Program-made: the position numbers and the translations under genes
NCBI GenBank assembly: GCA_023014365.1
Contig: JAEBUN010000006.1
Location: 1,674,001 to 1,738,000, forward strand
Direction: 5' to 3'
DNA: 64,000 bases
Source: Lepiota brunneoincarnata
Taxonomy: Eukaryota > Basidiomycota > Agaricomycetes > Agaricales > Agaricaceae
Notes under the pieces: generated by a model
Database searches by the model: none
Told to the model about the DNA's origin: nothing
What the model saw: only the letters and a program-made list of their open reading frames with translations
Shown here: positions 47,331-57,850 of the stretch, one piece after another
How positions within the stretch are numbered: position 1 is the stretch's first letter
Layout of the letters: the number at the start of each line of letters is the position of its first letter

Positions 47331-50300
47331 ATGTCCTCCCCGTTCTCCGTCGCCTCGTCCTCGGCGGGCACTGCCAATGCCAACTCTCACACTCATCCCC
47401 CTGACGCTGATCTACCGCCGGGAAAGAATGACATCGAAATCCTCGAAAGCCTCAAGGCCATCATCAAGGGCAACCAGCACGAGTTCTTTCGTGCCATCCC
47501 CCAGCCTGCCGCTCTCGCTAGGATATACACTGGCCCATTGACAATGCCCCCTCCACCTGTGCAGGACTCCGCTCAAGATTATGCCTCTGCCCGCCCATCG
47601 CGCCTGCACAAGCCAGACAACTGGGAGAAGAAGCATGCCAACTCACAGGTCCCACAGTCCCCAGCAACAGTACGCTTCCCGCCCCCCGCGCCTCTCCTAC
47701 CCTCTGTTTCCGCGCTTACCTTACCTCCCTCACAGTTCTCACGTCATTCGGGCGCCAGTACCGCTACCGCCACTGACGAACTCAAAGGTAAAGCTTCTGC
47801 CTCTGCCCTTCCTGCAGTCAACGTCAAGAGTGAACCCACCGATCAAAACTCCTTGCCTTCTGGTCCCCTCTCTCAACGCTTGTTGGATCCCGATGCCAAA
47901 TCTGATCAACCAGATGCTCTGAGCTCCGGAGATCCTATTCACACGGCCTCTAGGTCTAGTCCCAACGACTACTCGGCTGCTCGAGGGCCTGCTTTTGACC
48001 CAAAAGATGAATACACACGACCTCGCGATGCCCCTTGGTCACACCGTGGTGGTTATGATGACAGAAGACAACTCCATGATGATCGTTTTGGTGGTCCTAA
48101 CCGTCCCAATGCTCCCTATGATAATCGGCCTTCTTCTGACCGCAACTACTCATCGATGCCTCCCTCGGCTAAAGAAGATAGGCTCTATGATCGCGATGAC
48201 AGATATAGAAGAGATTGGCACGATTCCCGGGATCGCCGTCCCTATGATAAATACAACAATAACAACTACAACAACTACTCCAGGCTCAATGATAACAGGA
48301 GGCCTCCACCCGAACAGCGTAACTGGCCACCGGACTTTGACAGGAACGCCCCTCGTCGGTTTGAACCCCGAGTTCCCGTTGAGCCGTCTGTCAACGGTGC
48401 TGGTGGCAGCCGTTATCCTGACTCTCGTCCCACTGTCGATGAACGTCCCCCTTCAGAAAAGGATGATGAGCCACGGCCACCTGCTGATGTCCAATCTGCA
48501 TCTGACACTCATGACTCATCTACCAATGCCAATATCCTAGAAGCCCTTCTATCTGCAGAAGATCGCACCGGAAAACCTGCCTCTGCACCTTCTGATCTGA
48601 AAGCCTCAGAAACGACAGGAACAGCTAGAGCGCCTGGAGAAGACAATACCCCAGCTATAGATGATCGTTTTGTGAACCAAAAACCGTCTCTTCAGGACCG
48701 CCTGAGTAGTGTCGGTGCAGGACAGACTCGAGGACAGAGCCCCGGACCCAATGCTAGGACAGAACCTGAACGACTCACCCTCGAAGAACGCTTATCCCAT
48801 CCTTCAGCACCCACGTCAATAGTGTCTGCAGCGCCGGTAGCAGTGGATGAAAGGAGAGCATTTACATCTCGTTCTGGGAACAACCCAAGCTCTGAGCGTT
48901 CAACGAGGCCCCCTAGTGAACCTTCTGGAGATCGGCAAGAACCGGGAAGAACTGCTTATTCAAGGCCTACATCTCCTCCGCCTATCGCCGGAGGAGGAGG
49001 CGCCCAACGTGCCACATACCCACCTCGCAGATCGCCATCCTTGGCGCGTGCAGATGACCCGAGAGGAGGACATAAACTAGGAGGGGGACAAAAGTATCCC
49101 CCACAGACGTATCGCCCAGGGAGGGAAATATCAAGAGAACGTAGACCAAATGTATATAGGCCAGAATACTCCGAGGATAGGCGTCCTCCCACTGCTGCTG
49201 GAGATGCCATGGATATTGATAGTGGACTGCCACAGGGGTCGAGGTATCCACCTCTACCCCCTCCGCCACCCAGACACTTTTCTCCGCCTACGCCAGCTGA
49301 TTTGGCGAGGGACAGAGAGAGGGAGAGGGAGAGGGAGAGACCGCGAGGGCAGTATGCAGTGTCTCCCCCTTCCCCGAGGGGGTTACCTCCTGCCGATGCG
49401 TATGATCATGACCCTCCGCCTCCACCTCCAGCGCCGATGTCTCATGGAAGGAGGTATGGTGGGCCTCCGCCTCCGAGGGAGTGGGGATATGGAGGGGGTG
49501 GTGGGGGATATGATAGAGATCGAGAAACTCGTGAGCGGAGGGGTCCGCCTCCCGCGAGGGATTGGGGTCCGCCGCCTTCTTTGCCCCCGCATGCAGATGA
49601 GTACTGGAAGGAGAGGCCTCCGCCGCCTCCGCATCACTGGGAGAGAGACAGGGAAAGAGAGAAAGAAAGGTATGAGAGACCCGAGGGTGATTTGGGACCC
49701 CCACCGCCATCCTCGTTGCCGAGGCATGCGTGGGATAGGAGTAGGGATGAGTATACCCGGGGTATGTCTTTTTTTTTTTTTGCTTTGATACACGTGTCGA
49801 CGATACACGATTGCTTATACACACCAGTAGATGACAGAGCCTATCCACCTCCCCCACGCGATTTTGAACGAGGTCGCGGTCTGCCGCCGCTGCCGCCGCC
49901 TGCGCAGCCACCGTACTCCCGCATTCGCCCACGTAGCTTAAGTCCGCGCAGGACAGGCCCGCCACCTATCGATGACGTGCGCCCGCCGATTAAACGTCCC
50001 CGTGAGGACTATCAAGATTACTTCCCACATCGTCGTGGACCTGGTGGTCCCTCCGGCTCCTCCAGCTCTGGCCCTATTGGTGGAGGCGGTAGGGGTGGTG
50101 CCGTAGGGAATTATTCGCGACCAGGGAGCCCACCTGGGAGTGGTAGGTGGTTATTATGGTGGTGGTGGTGGACCGGGAGGAGGGGGCGGTGGACCGGCAT
50201 CTGTGCCTGCAGGGGTGTCGTCGAATGGGAGTAGTGCGCCGCCATTGACGCCTTTGTCTGGGGGAACGGGAGAGTATCCTTATGGATATGGGGGGTATGA

Positions 50301-50430
50301 GAGGGTTCCTCCACCGTCAGCGGCGGGGGCTGGCTCGCATGGGCATCATTATGGTGCGCGGGGTGGGGGTGGGGGTGGGGGTGGGGGTGGTGGAGGTTAC
50401 GGACGTGGAGAGCGGTATCCGAGGCCTTAG
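47331..50430 (+). CDS. Large Pro/Arg/Gly-rich protein of unknown function, about 1,010 aa
   Basis: The chosen ATG (47,331) opens MSSPFSVASSSAG. In-frame ATGs at 47,277 and 47,283 are also possible. A conserved-looking helical N-terminus (DIEILESLKAIIKGNQHEFF, then RAIPQPAALARIY) is followed by a long disordered region rich in Arg, Asp, Pro and Tyr, then RE/ER runs, polyproline runs, KRPREDYQDYF and a Gly-rich tail. A 66-bp intron (49,762-49,827; GTATGT...CAG) is a multiple of three. The main frame ends at 50,234, but the Gly-rich tail (GGYYGGGGGPGG... to ERYPRP) continues in the next frame to 50,430. One extra base near 50,131-50,150 explains this, and without it the length is an exact codon multiple. 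The composition resembles RNA-binding or nuclear scaffold proteins, but no RRM, KH or SR domain is visible. Confidence 0.8.
50360..50400 (+). repeat. G-rich repeat encoding poly-Gly
   Basis: Tandem GGGTGG units near the end of the coding region give a Gly run just before YGRGERYPRP. Four or more G runs with short spacers could form a G-quadruplex in DNA or RNA. It is a likely place for base-count errors. Confidence 0.7.
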
Positions 50431-51703
50431 GCCTTCAGATCTGGGTTGGCTGACCGGCAGGATGCCAGGGTAGCGAGAAAAAAAAGTGACCGTGCTTTGA
50501 TCTTTGGGGATATAAAGGTTTTTCCGTTTCATGCCCACAGTCCTCTACTTGTTAAATGTTTCCGCGTATGCTGCTAGTCCCCTTATATCTCTAAGGTGGT
50601 GTTTTTGTACCAGGTGTAATTACTGATTCAGGATAGCTATATCTAAAGGATGTGTATCTATTGAATATATGTGGGTTCTGGATTGACGACGACGACGATG
50701 ACGATGACGACGATGGTGTGCCCCAAGTGGATAATTCGATTGAGTGCTTCGTGCGGTCCTGCTAGATACTGCGTTATTGTCTATCGTGTATGTTCGGATT
50801 TTATAGGTGCCATAGCAGGCTCATAGTAGCCAGCCAACCCGCCATATCCGGATACATCCTTTAGCACCCAAAGTCAACGAAGTAGATTCGATCATTCACG
50901 ACAAGTGACTGTTGAACATTAAATACTTAATAGCGACCATTTGTAGAAGGATGTAGATGTTTGGGTTCCCAGCTGGATAGTACTGATTCATACCCTGCCC
51001 GTGCCATGGCGGATAGAATGGTGCCATGATTGTCTTTGATCAAGCTTAAATGTTGAATGTGAGGGGTTTCCTAATGCCGGTGGTTTTCTGAGTCAATGCG
51101 CTGACTAGAGAGAGAGAAGGGACGTGCGAAGAGGAAAGGGAAGATTGTGCGGCAAGAAGCCACCCAAGATAAGCACTTTCCAGCAATGGGCTGCCAGAAA
51201 CCCAAACGCCCTCCTCTTGGAGATATAACCAAATGCCATGATTCTTTAGTCCTATGACTGGCCTTCACCTCAGACCCATTGCGGCTATCCATATCTAACG
51301 GGGGTGACCTACATCACAATCGACCTATTCCCAACAACCCGAGTCGTTGGCTGCTTCTCTTCGTTTGACCACACATGTTCAGAGCGTGAGTGAGCTGGTC
51401 TCACAAGCCTTTTCTTTTCTCGTCGCGGGGTTTCACGCTGTCTGCTCGATGCAAGCAGTGCACGACGACTAAGATTAGACTTCGTGAGATTTCCGTCACA
51501 TGTTTGATTATCTTCTGTTGACGGCGTTCGTTTCACAACAGCATTCAACAGACAACTCCCATGTCCCTCGTTCAAAGCTCAAAGCAACCGGACAATGGCC
51601 ATGAAAATCAAGCTAATATCGGTGCGTATCACTCTCGACGAGAGCTTGCCTAAATCTTATTAATGGCGTACCTACTACTACATCAGCTCTGAGCGCACCC
51701 ACA
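50431..51703. other. Intergenic region with GAC microsatellite
   Basis: It probably holds the 3' end of the preceding gene and the upstream region of the NACHT gene. (GAC/GAT)n repeats occupy 50,684-50,714. Otherwise I see no supported gene: open frames are short and lack family features. Confidence 0.5.
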
Positions 51704-53159
51704 ACTCGGAGCCAGGACCCAAGACTCTGGTGGCTTCTTTAGCGGTGCCTCGAATATTCGTCGTCAGTAACTCTACCATGATCAGTCAAGCCATACAGCC
51801 GAATGCCGCGAGTGGAAGTGGTGGGTTTTCAACACCATGTTGGTTCGACCCAGGATAAGATTTGCTGAGCCGAGAACACACAGGTATCCGTTTGCTGGCT
51901 GATAAGGCTATCTCACAGGCTTCCCTGGATTCATCTGCTCGTCATCCTCCCCCACGATGCCACCCTCAAACACGGATCGAAATACGCAACCGCATCGTTC
52001 GTTGGTTTCTTGATTGCAAGCCGCACCTCCAATCTCCTTTGGCTCTACGGGCCCGCCGGTGTAGGCAAATCCGCTCTTGCTCAAACCATCGGAGAGTACT
52101 GTTCGAAAGAGGGCTGGCTTGGTGCCGCCTTCTTCTTTTCTCGCTCTAACAATCAAGATGATCCAAACCGAGTTGTACCCACTCTTGCATACCAGCTTGC
52201 CGTCACCCACAGAACGTACAAAGAAATTGTTGAAGAGCTGCTCGCAAATGACCCCTTAGTCCTCGATAAGGCGCTCCCTTCCCAGTTCCAACAGCTCATA
52301 GTCAAGCCTATCACCACAGCTTTTACGAATACACCAAATCCCGTGGTCGTCATCATCGACGGATTGGATGAATGCAAGGGTGATGCCGCTCAACGAGAGA
52401 TCATTAGCCTACTCTTTGACTTTGCCACAACCTGTCGCGACACACGACTTCCGATCCTATGGATTATCTCTAGTCGACCAGAGTGGCAGATTGTCTCAGC
52501 CTTTTCAAAAGTGGATCCTTCGTCAACGTATCAGAAGGAGACACTCGATATCATGGATGACGGGTCTCTGAAGGATCTCCGTATATTCCTTCGTAGCGGA
52601 TTTCGGGACATCTGCGAAGAATATCTCGCGGGCGCAGCTACTCAATGGCCAACTGAAGACCAATTACTTGTCCTTGAGGACAAGGCTTCAGGGCTCTTCA
52701 TTTTCGGAAAGACCTTGCTGAAATTTATAGGCGACGAAGAAATTGGCGATCCCGTCGCTCAGCTAGATCTCTGCCTTAGATTTCTTGAAGGGGAATCTGG
52801 TTCCTGTCGGAGTCAATCCCCTGGATCCTCTTGCCTCGCTTTATAGGGGAATATTGCGGACCATCCATCGTCGTGTCCTTCCCATCACGCTCCAGGTGTT
52901 GTATTCAAAAGTCTGTGATTGGCATAGCTATTTGGACTGGATAACTCGCGATTTCCTCTGTTTGAATGAGGTCGCGTATCGCTCCTGCCTCCAACGGTTG
53001 CACTCAGTGCTCAGCGTTGACAGTGAATCTGGTCAAATCACGTTCTTTCATGATTCTTTTCGGGGCTTTCTGGAGGATATCTTCAAATCGGGAGAGTTTG
53101 ATATCAGGGAAAATGATATCCTCGAACAATTCAAAGATCGTTCTCTTCGATGGTTCTAA
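51704..53159 (+). CDS. NACHT-type P-loop NTPase (fungal NLR-like), with three one-base frame breaks
   Basis: Fungal NACHT proteins are STAND-type NTPases linked to heterokaryon incompatibility and non-self response. An N-terminal segment (DSGGFFSGASNI, then SNSTMISQAIQPNAASGS) is joined across a 63-bp intron (51,821-51,883) to GIRLLADKAISQASL and the PPPRCHPQTR lead-in. Walker A GPAGVGKS lies at 52,049-52,072 and Walker B VVVIIDGLDEC near 52,343-52,375; IISSRPEW and LDPLASLYRGIL follow. The frame shifts by one extra base near 51,758-51,761, 52,021-52,027 and in GGGG at 52,790-52,793; each segment is otherwise clean. The true start and N-terminal domain upstream are not clear. The frame ends at TAA 53,157-53,159, with no recognised repeat domain after it, so it could be a short or truncated member. 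A true pseudogene is possible. Confidence 0.8.
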
Positions 53160-53237
53160 CACCTGGAAGGGTGAGGGGCAACTCCAGGAAGGAAAATTTA
53201 TGATAGGTCAAGTGTTGAGCTCACTACATCACAATTT

Positions 53238-54568
53238 ATGTCTGACACTAGTTTAGAATATCTCTCTTCTCGGGACATCTCCAAGGGGCGCCCTGCATAT
53301 CACTTTGTCCTAGGGTTTGTAGCACAGATGCTACAACACATTTGGTTTGAATCAAGCAAGAAGGATATGTTGCATGTAGTCAAAGAGCTTGGCAGTATGG
53401 ATTTCGGTGATTTGTGTCAGTTCGCATGTGCAGAGATTGAATTCAGAGAATTTTTACTCCGGTTAGCTGCCTGGGTGAGTTCCCAAAACTTAGGACATCC
53501 ACCTTGGCTATACTAACCATGTACTCCCACCATCAGCAAGAGAACACTGGAATGGAGTCTGGTTTCAGATTTCTGCGCTGTGATGCACAGTGTGCTACTG
53601 ATGAGAAACTTTTGGGCATGTACTCTCAAGTGATTGAATGGCCAGGTGTGAAGAAGCTTGACTTGTATGACATGGCAAGGTTTTTGCAATATACATGAAG
53701 CTGATTATTGACTGTGTTCTATAGCATGCCTCTACTCTCACAAAGTGGAACTTCCACTTTCTTGGTCTCAAGAACATAGGTTCCCCTTCAAGGCTACTGG
53801 ACTCTGAAGCTGATCACTGGCTTCTGTATATCTGCAATGCCCTCTCCTACCCAACCTTCAACATATTTTTTCCTTGGTCATGATGACCACACATGTCTTG
53901 TACTTGCAGCCCAGCCAGGTTTAACTGCTGAGGACCACCTGATCAAAGCATTTGAGGATATCCAAGAAGTCTTTTCCATTCCTAAACCCTGGCCAACACA
54001 AGAACAGATTGAACTTATATCCTCCACTATCATCTGGCATTGGACTGAACCTATGTTACCCTTCTACCCTGTCATGACCTATATTCGTGATCCAGGCCAT
54101 CACAATCCAACCCACCAACTTAAACAAATCCTTCATATGATTGTCCCCAACCCAGATGAAGAGACCTCTTGGATTCAAGAATAAACCCTAGGATGGATTA
54201 CTGGAATTGCATTCCCTTCAACCTACTACTGGACCAACTGCTTCTTGATATTCCTATGCCCAGACTCACAACTGCTTATTCGCATCATTCTATTCCTTGA
54301 GTGTCTTCGCCCATTTTCCAGCTTTGTTGGTGAGGGACTTGGATTCTTCTCCACCTCAATACAAATTCTCTCACATTTCCTTGGCTTGGACACCAATGCC
54401 ATTGATGAGGTGCTTGTAGACTTGAAACCTATCATTTTCCACTCCCCCATTGTTGGGCATCAGAGACTCAGCAATCACTTGATGTTCTTGGTGCCAGGAA
54501 TTGAGGCATACCCACTCCACTATGGACAACCTGAAACCTTTCCATGGCTTGTGTTAGACTTGGAGACA
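53238..54568 (+). pseudogene. Unidentified coding region, upstream half, split by a retroelement
   Basis: CpG-poor but protein-like. Exon-like frames are 53,238-53,488 (GRPAYHFVLGFVAQMLQHIW...) and, after a well-formed 63-bp intron from 53,476 (GTGAGT...CTAAC...CAG), QENTGMESGFRFLRCDAQC and onward. Then, after frame breaks, one frame runs from about 53,837 to 54,568 with a single TAA at 54,182 (HDDHTCLVLAAQPGL... WPTQEQIELISSTIIW... FLECLRPFSSFVGEGL... FPWLVLDLET). The frame is cut at 54,568 by an LTR and resumes at 63,524. It follows the NACHT gene, so it could be that gene's C-terminal region, but the sharp drop in CpG at about 53,240 suggests a separate repetitive gene. No family is recognised. 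Confidence 0.5.
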
Positions 54569-55106
54569 TGTTATGATCCGTGCTCCTTCTGTATCCAAGG
54601 ATAACTGGAGATGGCCTTCAATCACTCTACAAGGTGTCCAAGACAGTTGGCCTTGCAGAGCTTAGTGGATCACGCTCAATGAGATAACGAGGGAACATGC
54701 CAAGTTAAGGCAGAGAGGGTTAATGACCGCTGTTAACAAGATTAAAGCTTAAGGCTTTAATCTCTACTTGTACAGGCCTTATATACCTATGAGATACTAT
54801 ATACTCATTATAGGTTATTGGGCTGTTCTACTTGTCCTGTGCAGTCTTGACCATGATGCGCATCCTAGCTGATGGCATCCTACTGTTATTTATATATTAC
54901 AATGAGTCAGTGTCCTCATTCTCCATTCCACTGCTGTGTGATGTTCCATCACTTTCCTCTGACTCATAATTCTCTTCTCCCGATTCTATCTCCATGGATT
55001 CTCTTCCATTCTCGGTTTCCATTCTCTTGGTGCTTCCATCCATATTGGAGGTTGGATCGGTTGATCCATGGCTATCTTCTTCATCCTCGGGGTATTCCAG
55101 AATATC
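54569..55106 (-). mobile_element. Older solo LTR in reverse orientation, left part
   Basis: Reverse complement of the family 2 LTR, beginning TGTTATGATCC here and ending in the part at 63,348-63,519. The two parts add up to about 710 bp. It is flanked by the 4-bp repeat GACA (54,565-54,568 and 63,520-63,523). Removing it with one GACA restores an open frame in the surrounding coding sequence. It is CpG-poor and diverged, so it is older than the full element that sits inside it. Confidence 0.9.
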
Positions 55107-55588
55107 TGTTATGAACAGTCCAGACCGGGAGGAACAAGAATTACTGTTCGACTTTACAAGATGGGTACAGGAGACTACAGACCAACTACGGGCACAAGAA
55201 TACGAAGACGAGGAAGGGGAATACTACACCGCCATGCAGGACCTGGCGAGAGAAGCAGGAATGGAGATAACCTTGGAGGATATATTGGAATATCCCGAGG
55301 ACGAAGAAGATAACCATGGATCAACCGATCCAACCTCCGATACGGATGGAAGCACCGAGAGAATGGAGAGCGAGAATGGAGAAGACTCCATGGAGATACA
55401 ATCGGGAGAAGGAGATTATGAGTCAGAGGAAAGCGATGGAACATCGCACAGCAGTAGCGAGAGTACTGACTCATTGTAATATAAATAACGCTAGGATGCC
55501 ATCAGCCAGGATGCGCATCATGGTCAGGACTGCGCACGACCAGTAGAACAGCCAAGTAACCTATAACGAGTATATAGCATCTCATAGG

Positions 55589-55596
55589 TATATAAG
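55589..55596 (+). promoter_or_regulatory. TATA box of the family 2 LTR promoter
   Basis: TATATAAG lies 35 bp before the predicted transcription start at 55,624. The last ATGs on this strand before gag are at 55,511 and 55,519, upstream of the TATA box; downstream there are none until gag. This agrees with transcription starting after it. The same motif is kept in the solo LTR near 20,407 and in the 3' LTR at 63,127-63,134. Confidence 0.75.
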
Positions 55597-55610
55597 GCCT
55601 GTACAAGTAG

Positions 55611-55635
55611 AGATTAAAGCCTTAAGCTTTAATCT
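55611..55635 (+). repeat. Hairpin at the predicted RNA 5' end of family 2
   Basis: Arms AGATTAAAGC (55,611-55,620) and GCTTTAATCT (55,626-55,635) enclose a 5-nt loop. The right arm is the sequence complementary to the site after the LTR (55,807-55,818). The hairpin is preserved in the older LTR copies. Confidence 0.7.
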
Positions 55636-55804
55636 TGTTAACAGCGGTCGTTTACCTCTCTGCCTTAACTTGGCGTCTTCCCTCGTTATCTCGTTGAGCG
55701 CGATCCACTAAGCTCTATAAGGCCAACCGTCTCGGACACCTTGTAGAGTGATTGAAGGCCGTCTCCAGTTATCCTCGGATACAGAAGGAGCACGGATCAT
55801 AACA

Positions 55805-56725
55805 TTAGATTAAAGCTTCCTTTGGACAACCTCCATCGTACACCCCGTGGTATCGGTACGCCTTGTCGCTACCCTTCCACACCGGCAGACGATACGCTTT
55901 ATCGCTATCCGAGTGCCAACCGTATCTGACGACACGCCTTGTCGCTGTCCGGTGATACACCCCCGTAGAGCAGGCCACCATACCCTCTGCACCCTTGGTC
56001 AGACGCACCGAAAGCGTTGATAGGTCATCCACACCTTTAAGTGTTGATTGGGATAACGCACCCGTAAGCGTTGTATACAGGTCATCCGCACCTTCAAGCG
56101 TTGATTGGGATAACGCACCTGCAAGCGTTGTTTATTCACCCTCACCTTCACCTTCGACTTCTTCCCTCTTCACCCTGTCTACAAACCGAAACGACCCCCT
56201 TGCCACCGACTACGAAGAATCCAACAGTTCTGACTGGTCGACAACCGACTCCGAACCCGACTTCACACCCCCTCCACCACGGACCCTAAAAAGAAAACAA
56301 AACCTATACCCCTCACTCGTTCACCCTCTGGTTCCGCACCGTACCCTACACAACCTACCGAGAGAGTTCAACGTCGAACAGAAGACCCAGGATACCCAGC
56401 ACCCCCAGCATCAGTTCTTCAATCCCTACCTAAACAACCACCACCTGAAAGAACTGCCACCTCTACCCGCTCAAAGCTCGGGGAGCCGATTCATAGAACA
56501 TCTACCCCATCCTCCGGTCCTCAACCAAGTACAAGAACTAGCGACAACACTTCGCAACAGAAACCCCCAAGAACATTCTCACCCCTCACATCACCACTTG
56601 GATCACCGGTACACTCACCGCCTCGATCCAGTTCCCCTGTACAATCCGAACCATCCGAAGTTAGCCCCACTACCGGGTCTATTCACACTTCCGACGAGGA
56701 ATCCACAACCTCTGACACTAACAAT
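55805..56725 (+). other. AUG-free leader of family 2 with short internal repeats
   Basis: No ATG occurs in any frame between the predicted RNA start (55,624) and the gag ATG at 56,726. The leader holds three spaced copies of ACGCCTTGTCGCT-like motifs (55,858, 55,894 and 55,934) and two copies of a 57-bp unit (about 56,022-56,130). Two long frames are open through it (one from about 55,956, one from about 56,235 that continues into gag), both Ser/Pro/Thr-rich and without ATG. They could extend gag only by non-AUG starts. Confidence 0.8.
55807..55818 (+). promoter_or_regulatory. Self-priming primer-binding site of family 2
   Basis: AGATTAAAGCTT starts two bases after the 5' LTR and is a perfect 12-nt complement of AAGCTTTAATCT at 55,624-55,635. 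That sequence is the predicted start of the RNA, 35 nt after the TATA box. There is no TGG-type tRNA-primer site. In Tf1 and sushi-like elements the RNA 5' end folds back onto such a site and primes its own reverse transcription; this geometry fits that mode. Confidence 0.75.
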
Positions 56726-57850
56726 ATGGCCTCCTCCGCAAAAATTAACACACCCCCAACCTTTAATGGAGAGACCGACTACTTCCGCCTCTGGAAGGAT
56801 GCAGTACAACTATACATCGATGCAAAGCCAGGAGCCTTTCCCGATGACAAGACCAAGATACAATTCGCCCTTTCATACATGTCCACCGGCCCCGCCGCAA
56901 CATGGAGAGGAGCATTCTTGGAATCAAACAAAGAACTTGATGGAAGCCAGACCCTTCCGACATGGAAGAAATTTCTCGAAGGACTCGATACATCCTTCGC
57001 CCCAAACAATGTCCCCGCCGATGCAATGGACAGAATCCGCCACCTCAAACAAAATGGACGATATATCGACGATTACATATCCCAGTTCCAGATACTTGCC
57101 TATCAGGCCGACCTTGGAGATGGAGTGGCGGCGGTCAACTATTTCAAGAACGGGCTGGATCGCCCCGTCGCAATCAAGACAATTAGCCTCAATCCAGGAA
57201 ACAAACTCAGCGACTGGTTCAAGCAAGCTCGAACAGCATATCAAATATTACAAACTCAACGCGACTATATGCAAACTCGAGGAACTCCCTCGTTTCCAAC
57301 GACTTCGCGCACTCGCCCATTTAAAGGGAAAAGAAATGCTTTTACGCGCCGTGTCCCACTGCCCTATCAAGCAACAGACCCTAACGCAATGGATATTGAC
57401 CAACTCGCCGAAGCAGTCTACAACCTCGACTTTGAGGACGAGCCAGATCTACTCGCCGAGGAAGCTGATGAAGACGAGGAGACCGAAGAAGACAGACTCC
57501 ACCAGTTGGTACAAGAACACACCCGCGAAGCCCTCAATGCAATCCTCACGGACGCCCAAAGAAAGGATCTCAAAGAAAAGAGATGCTTCAACTGCCGCAA
57601 GACTGGACACTTCGCCCGCGAATGCCCCACCAGGAAGACAATATATCGCCGATCCGAATTACCCCGCAATTTGGATGCCAGAAACCGGTCAAATGCGATA
57701 TCCAGAAGAAGACAAACAAGCTACAGGAAAAAGAACTCACTATACAACATACTAGAAGATGCAACCGACGAAGAAGTCGAGGACATCTACGAACATTTTG
57801 CAAATGAATCCAACCACCCAGATGCCCCTCTGGTTAAGGATTTTGCCTAA
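56726..57850 (+). CDS. gag: Gag polyprotein of family 2, 374 aa
   Basis: It makes the particle that packages element RNA. The ATG at 56,726 is the first AUG of the transcript, in good context (aatATGg). A capsid-like retrotransposon gag domain covers roughly residues 10-165 (FNGETDYFRLWKDAVQLYID ... ISQFQILAYQADLGDG). A basic stretch and an acidic stretch follow, then one CCHC zinc knuckle CFNCRKTGHFAREC near residues 290-305. The frame ends at TAA 57,848-57,850 and overlaps pol by 13 nt. Upstream codons in the same frame are open back to about 56,235 without an ATG. A 586-codon frame that overlaps gag in another frame (55,995-57,755) starts at TTG and is taken as a shadow. Confidence 0.93.
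   Translation: MASSAKINTPPTFNGETDYFRLWKDAVQLYIDAKPGAFPDDKTKIQFALSYMSTGPAATWRGAFLESNKELDGSQTLPTWKKFLEGLDTSFAPNNVPADAMDRIRHLKQNGRYIDDYISQFQILAYQADLGDGVAAVNYFKNGLDRPVAIKTISLNPGNKLSDWFKQARTAYQILQTQRDYMQTRGTPSFPTTSRTRPFKGKRNAFTRRVPLPYQATDPNAMDIDQLAEAVYNLDFEDEPDLLAEEADEDEETEEDRLHQLVQEHTREALNAILTDAQRKDLKEKRCFNCRKTGHFARECPTRKTIYRRSELPRNLDARNRSNAISRRRQTSYRKKNSLYNILEDATDEEVEDIYEHFANESNHPDAPLVKDFA

Larger units (their letters stand above)
55107..55804 (+). repeat. 5' LTR of family 2 chromovirus
   Basis: 698 bp. The first 373 bp (U3) are an open reading frame from ATG 55,111 to the TAA at 55,477-55,479. The TATA box is at 55,589-55,596, a hairpin at 55,611-55,635 and the predicted RNA start near 55,624. 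Identical by eye to the 3' LTR. Confidence 0.95.

Noticed and set aside
49288..49965. 225-codon minus-strand frame inside the Pro/Arg/Gly-rich gene
   Set aside because: A shadow of repetitive coding sequence; it crosses the intron and has no independent support.
56281..56310. Programmed frameshift at the A-rich stretch CCTAAAAAGAAAAC joining two leader frames
   Set aside because: Neither leader frame has an AUG and both are low-complexity, so there is no evidence that they are translated.
55995..57755. 586-codon plus-strand frame before and across gag
   Set aside because: It begins at TTG with no ATG, and from 56,726 on it runs out of frame with the clear capsid and zinc-knuckle gag. It is kept only as an open stretch in the leader.
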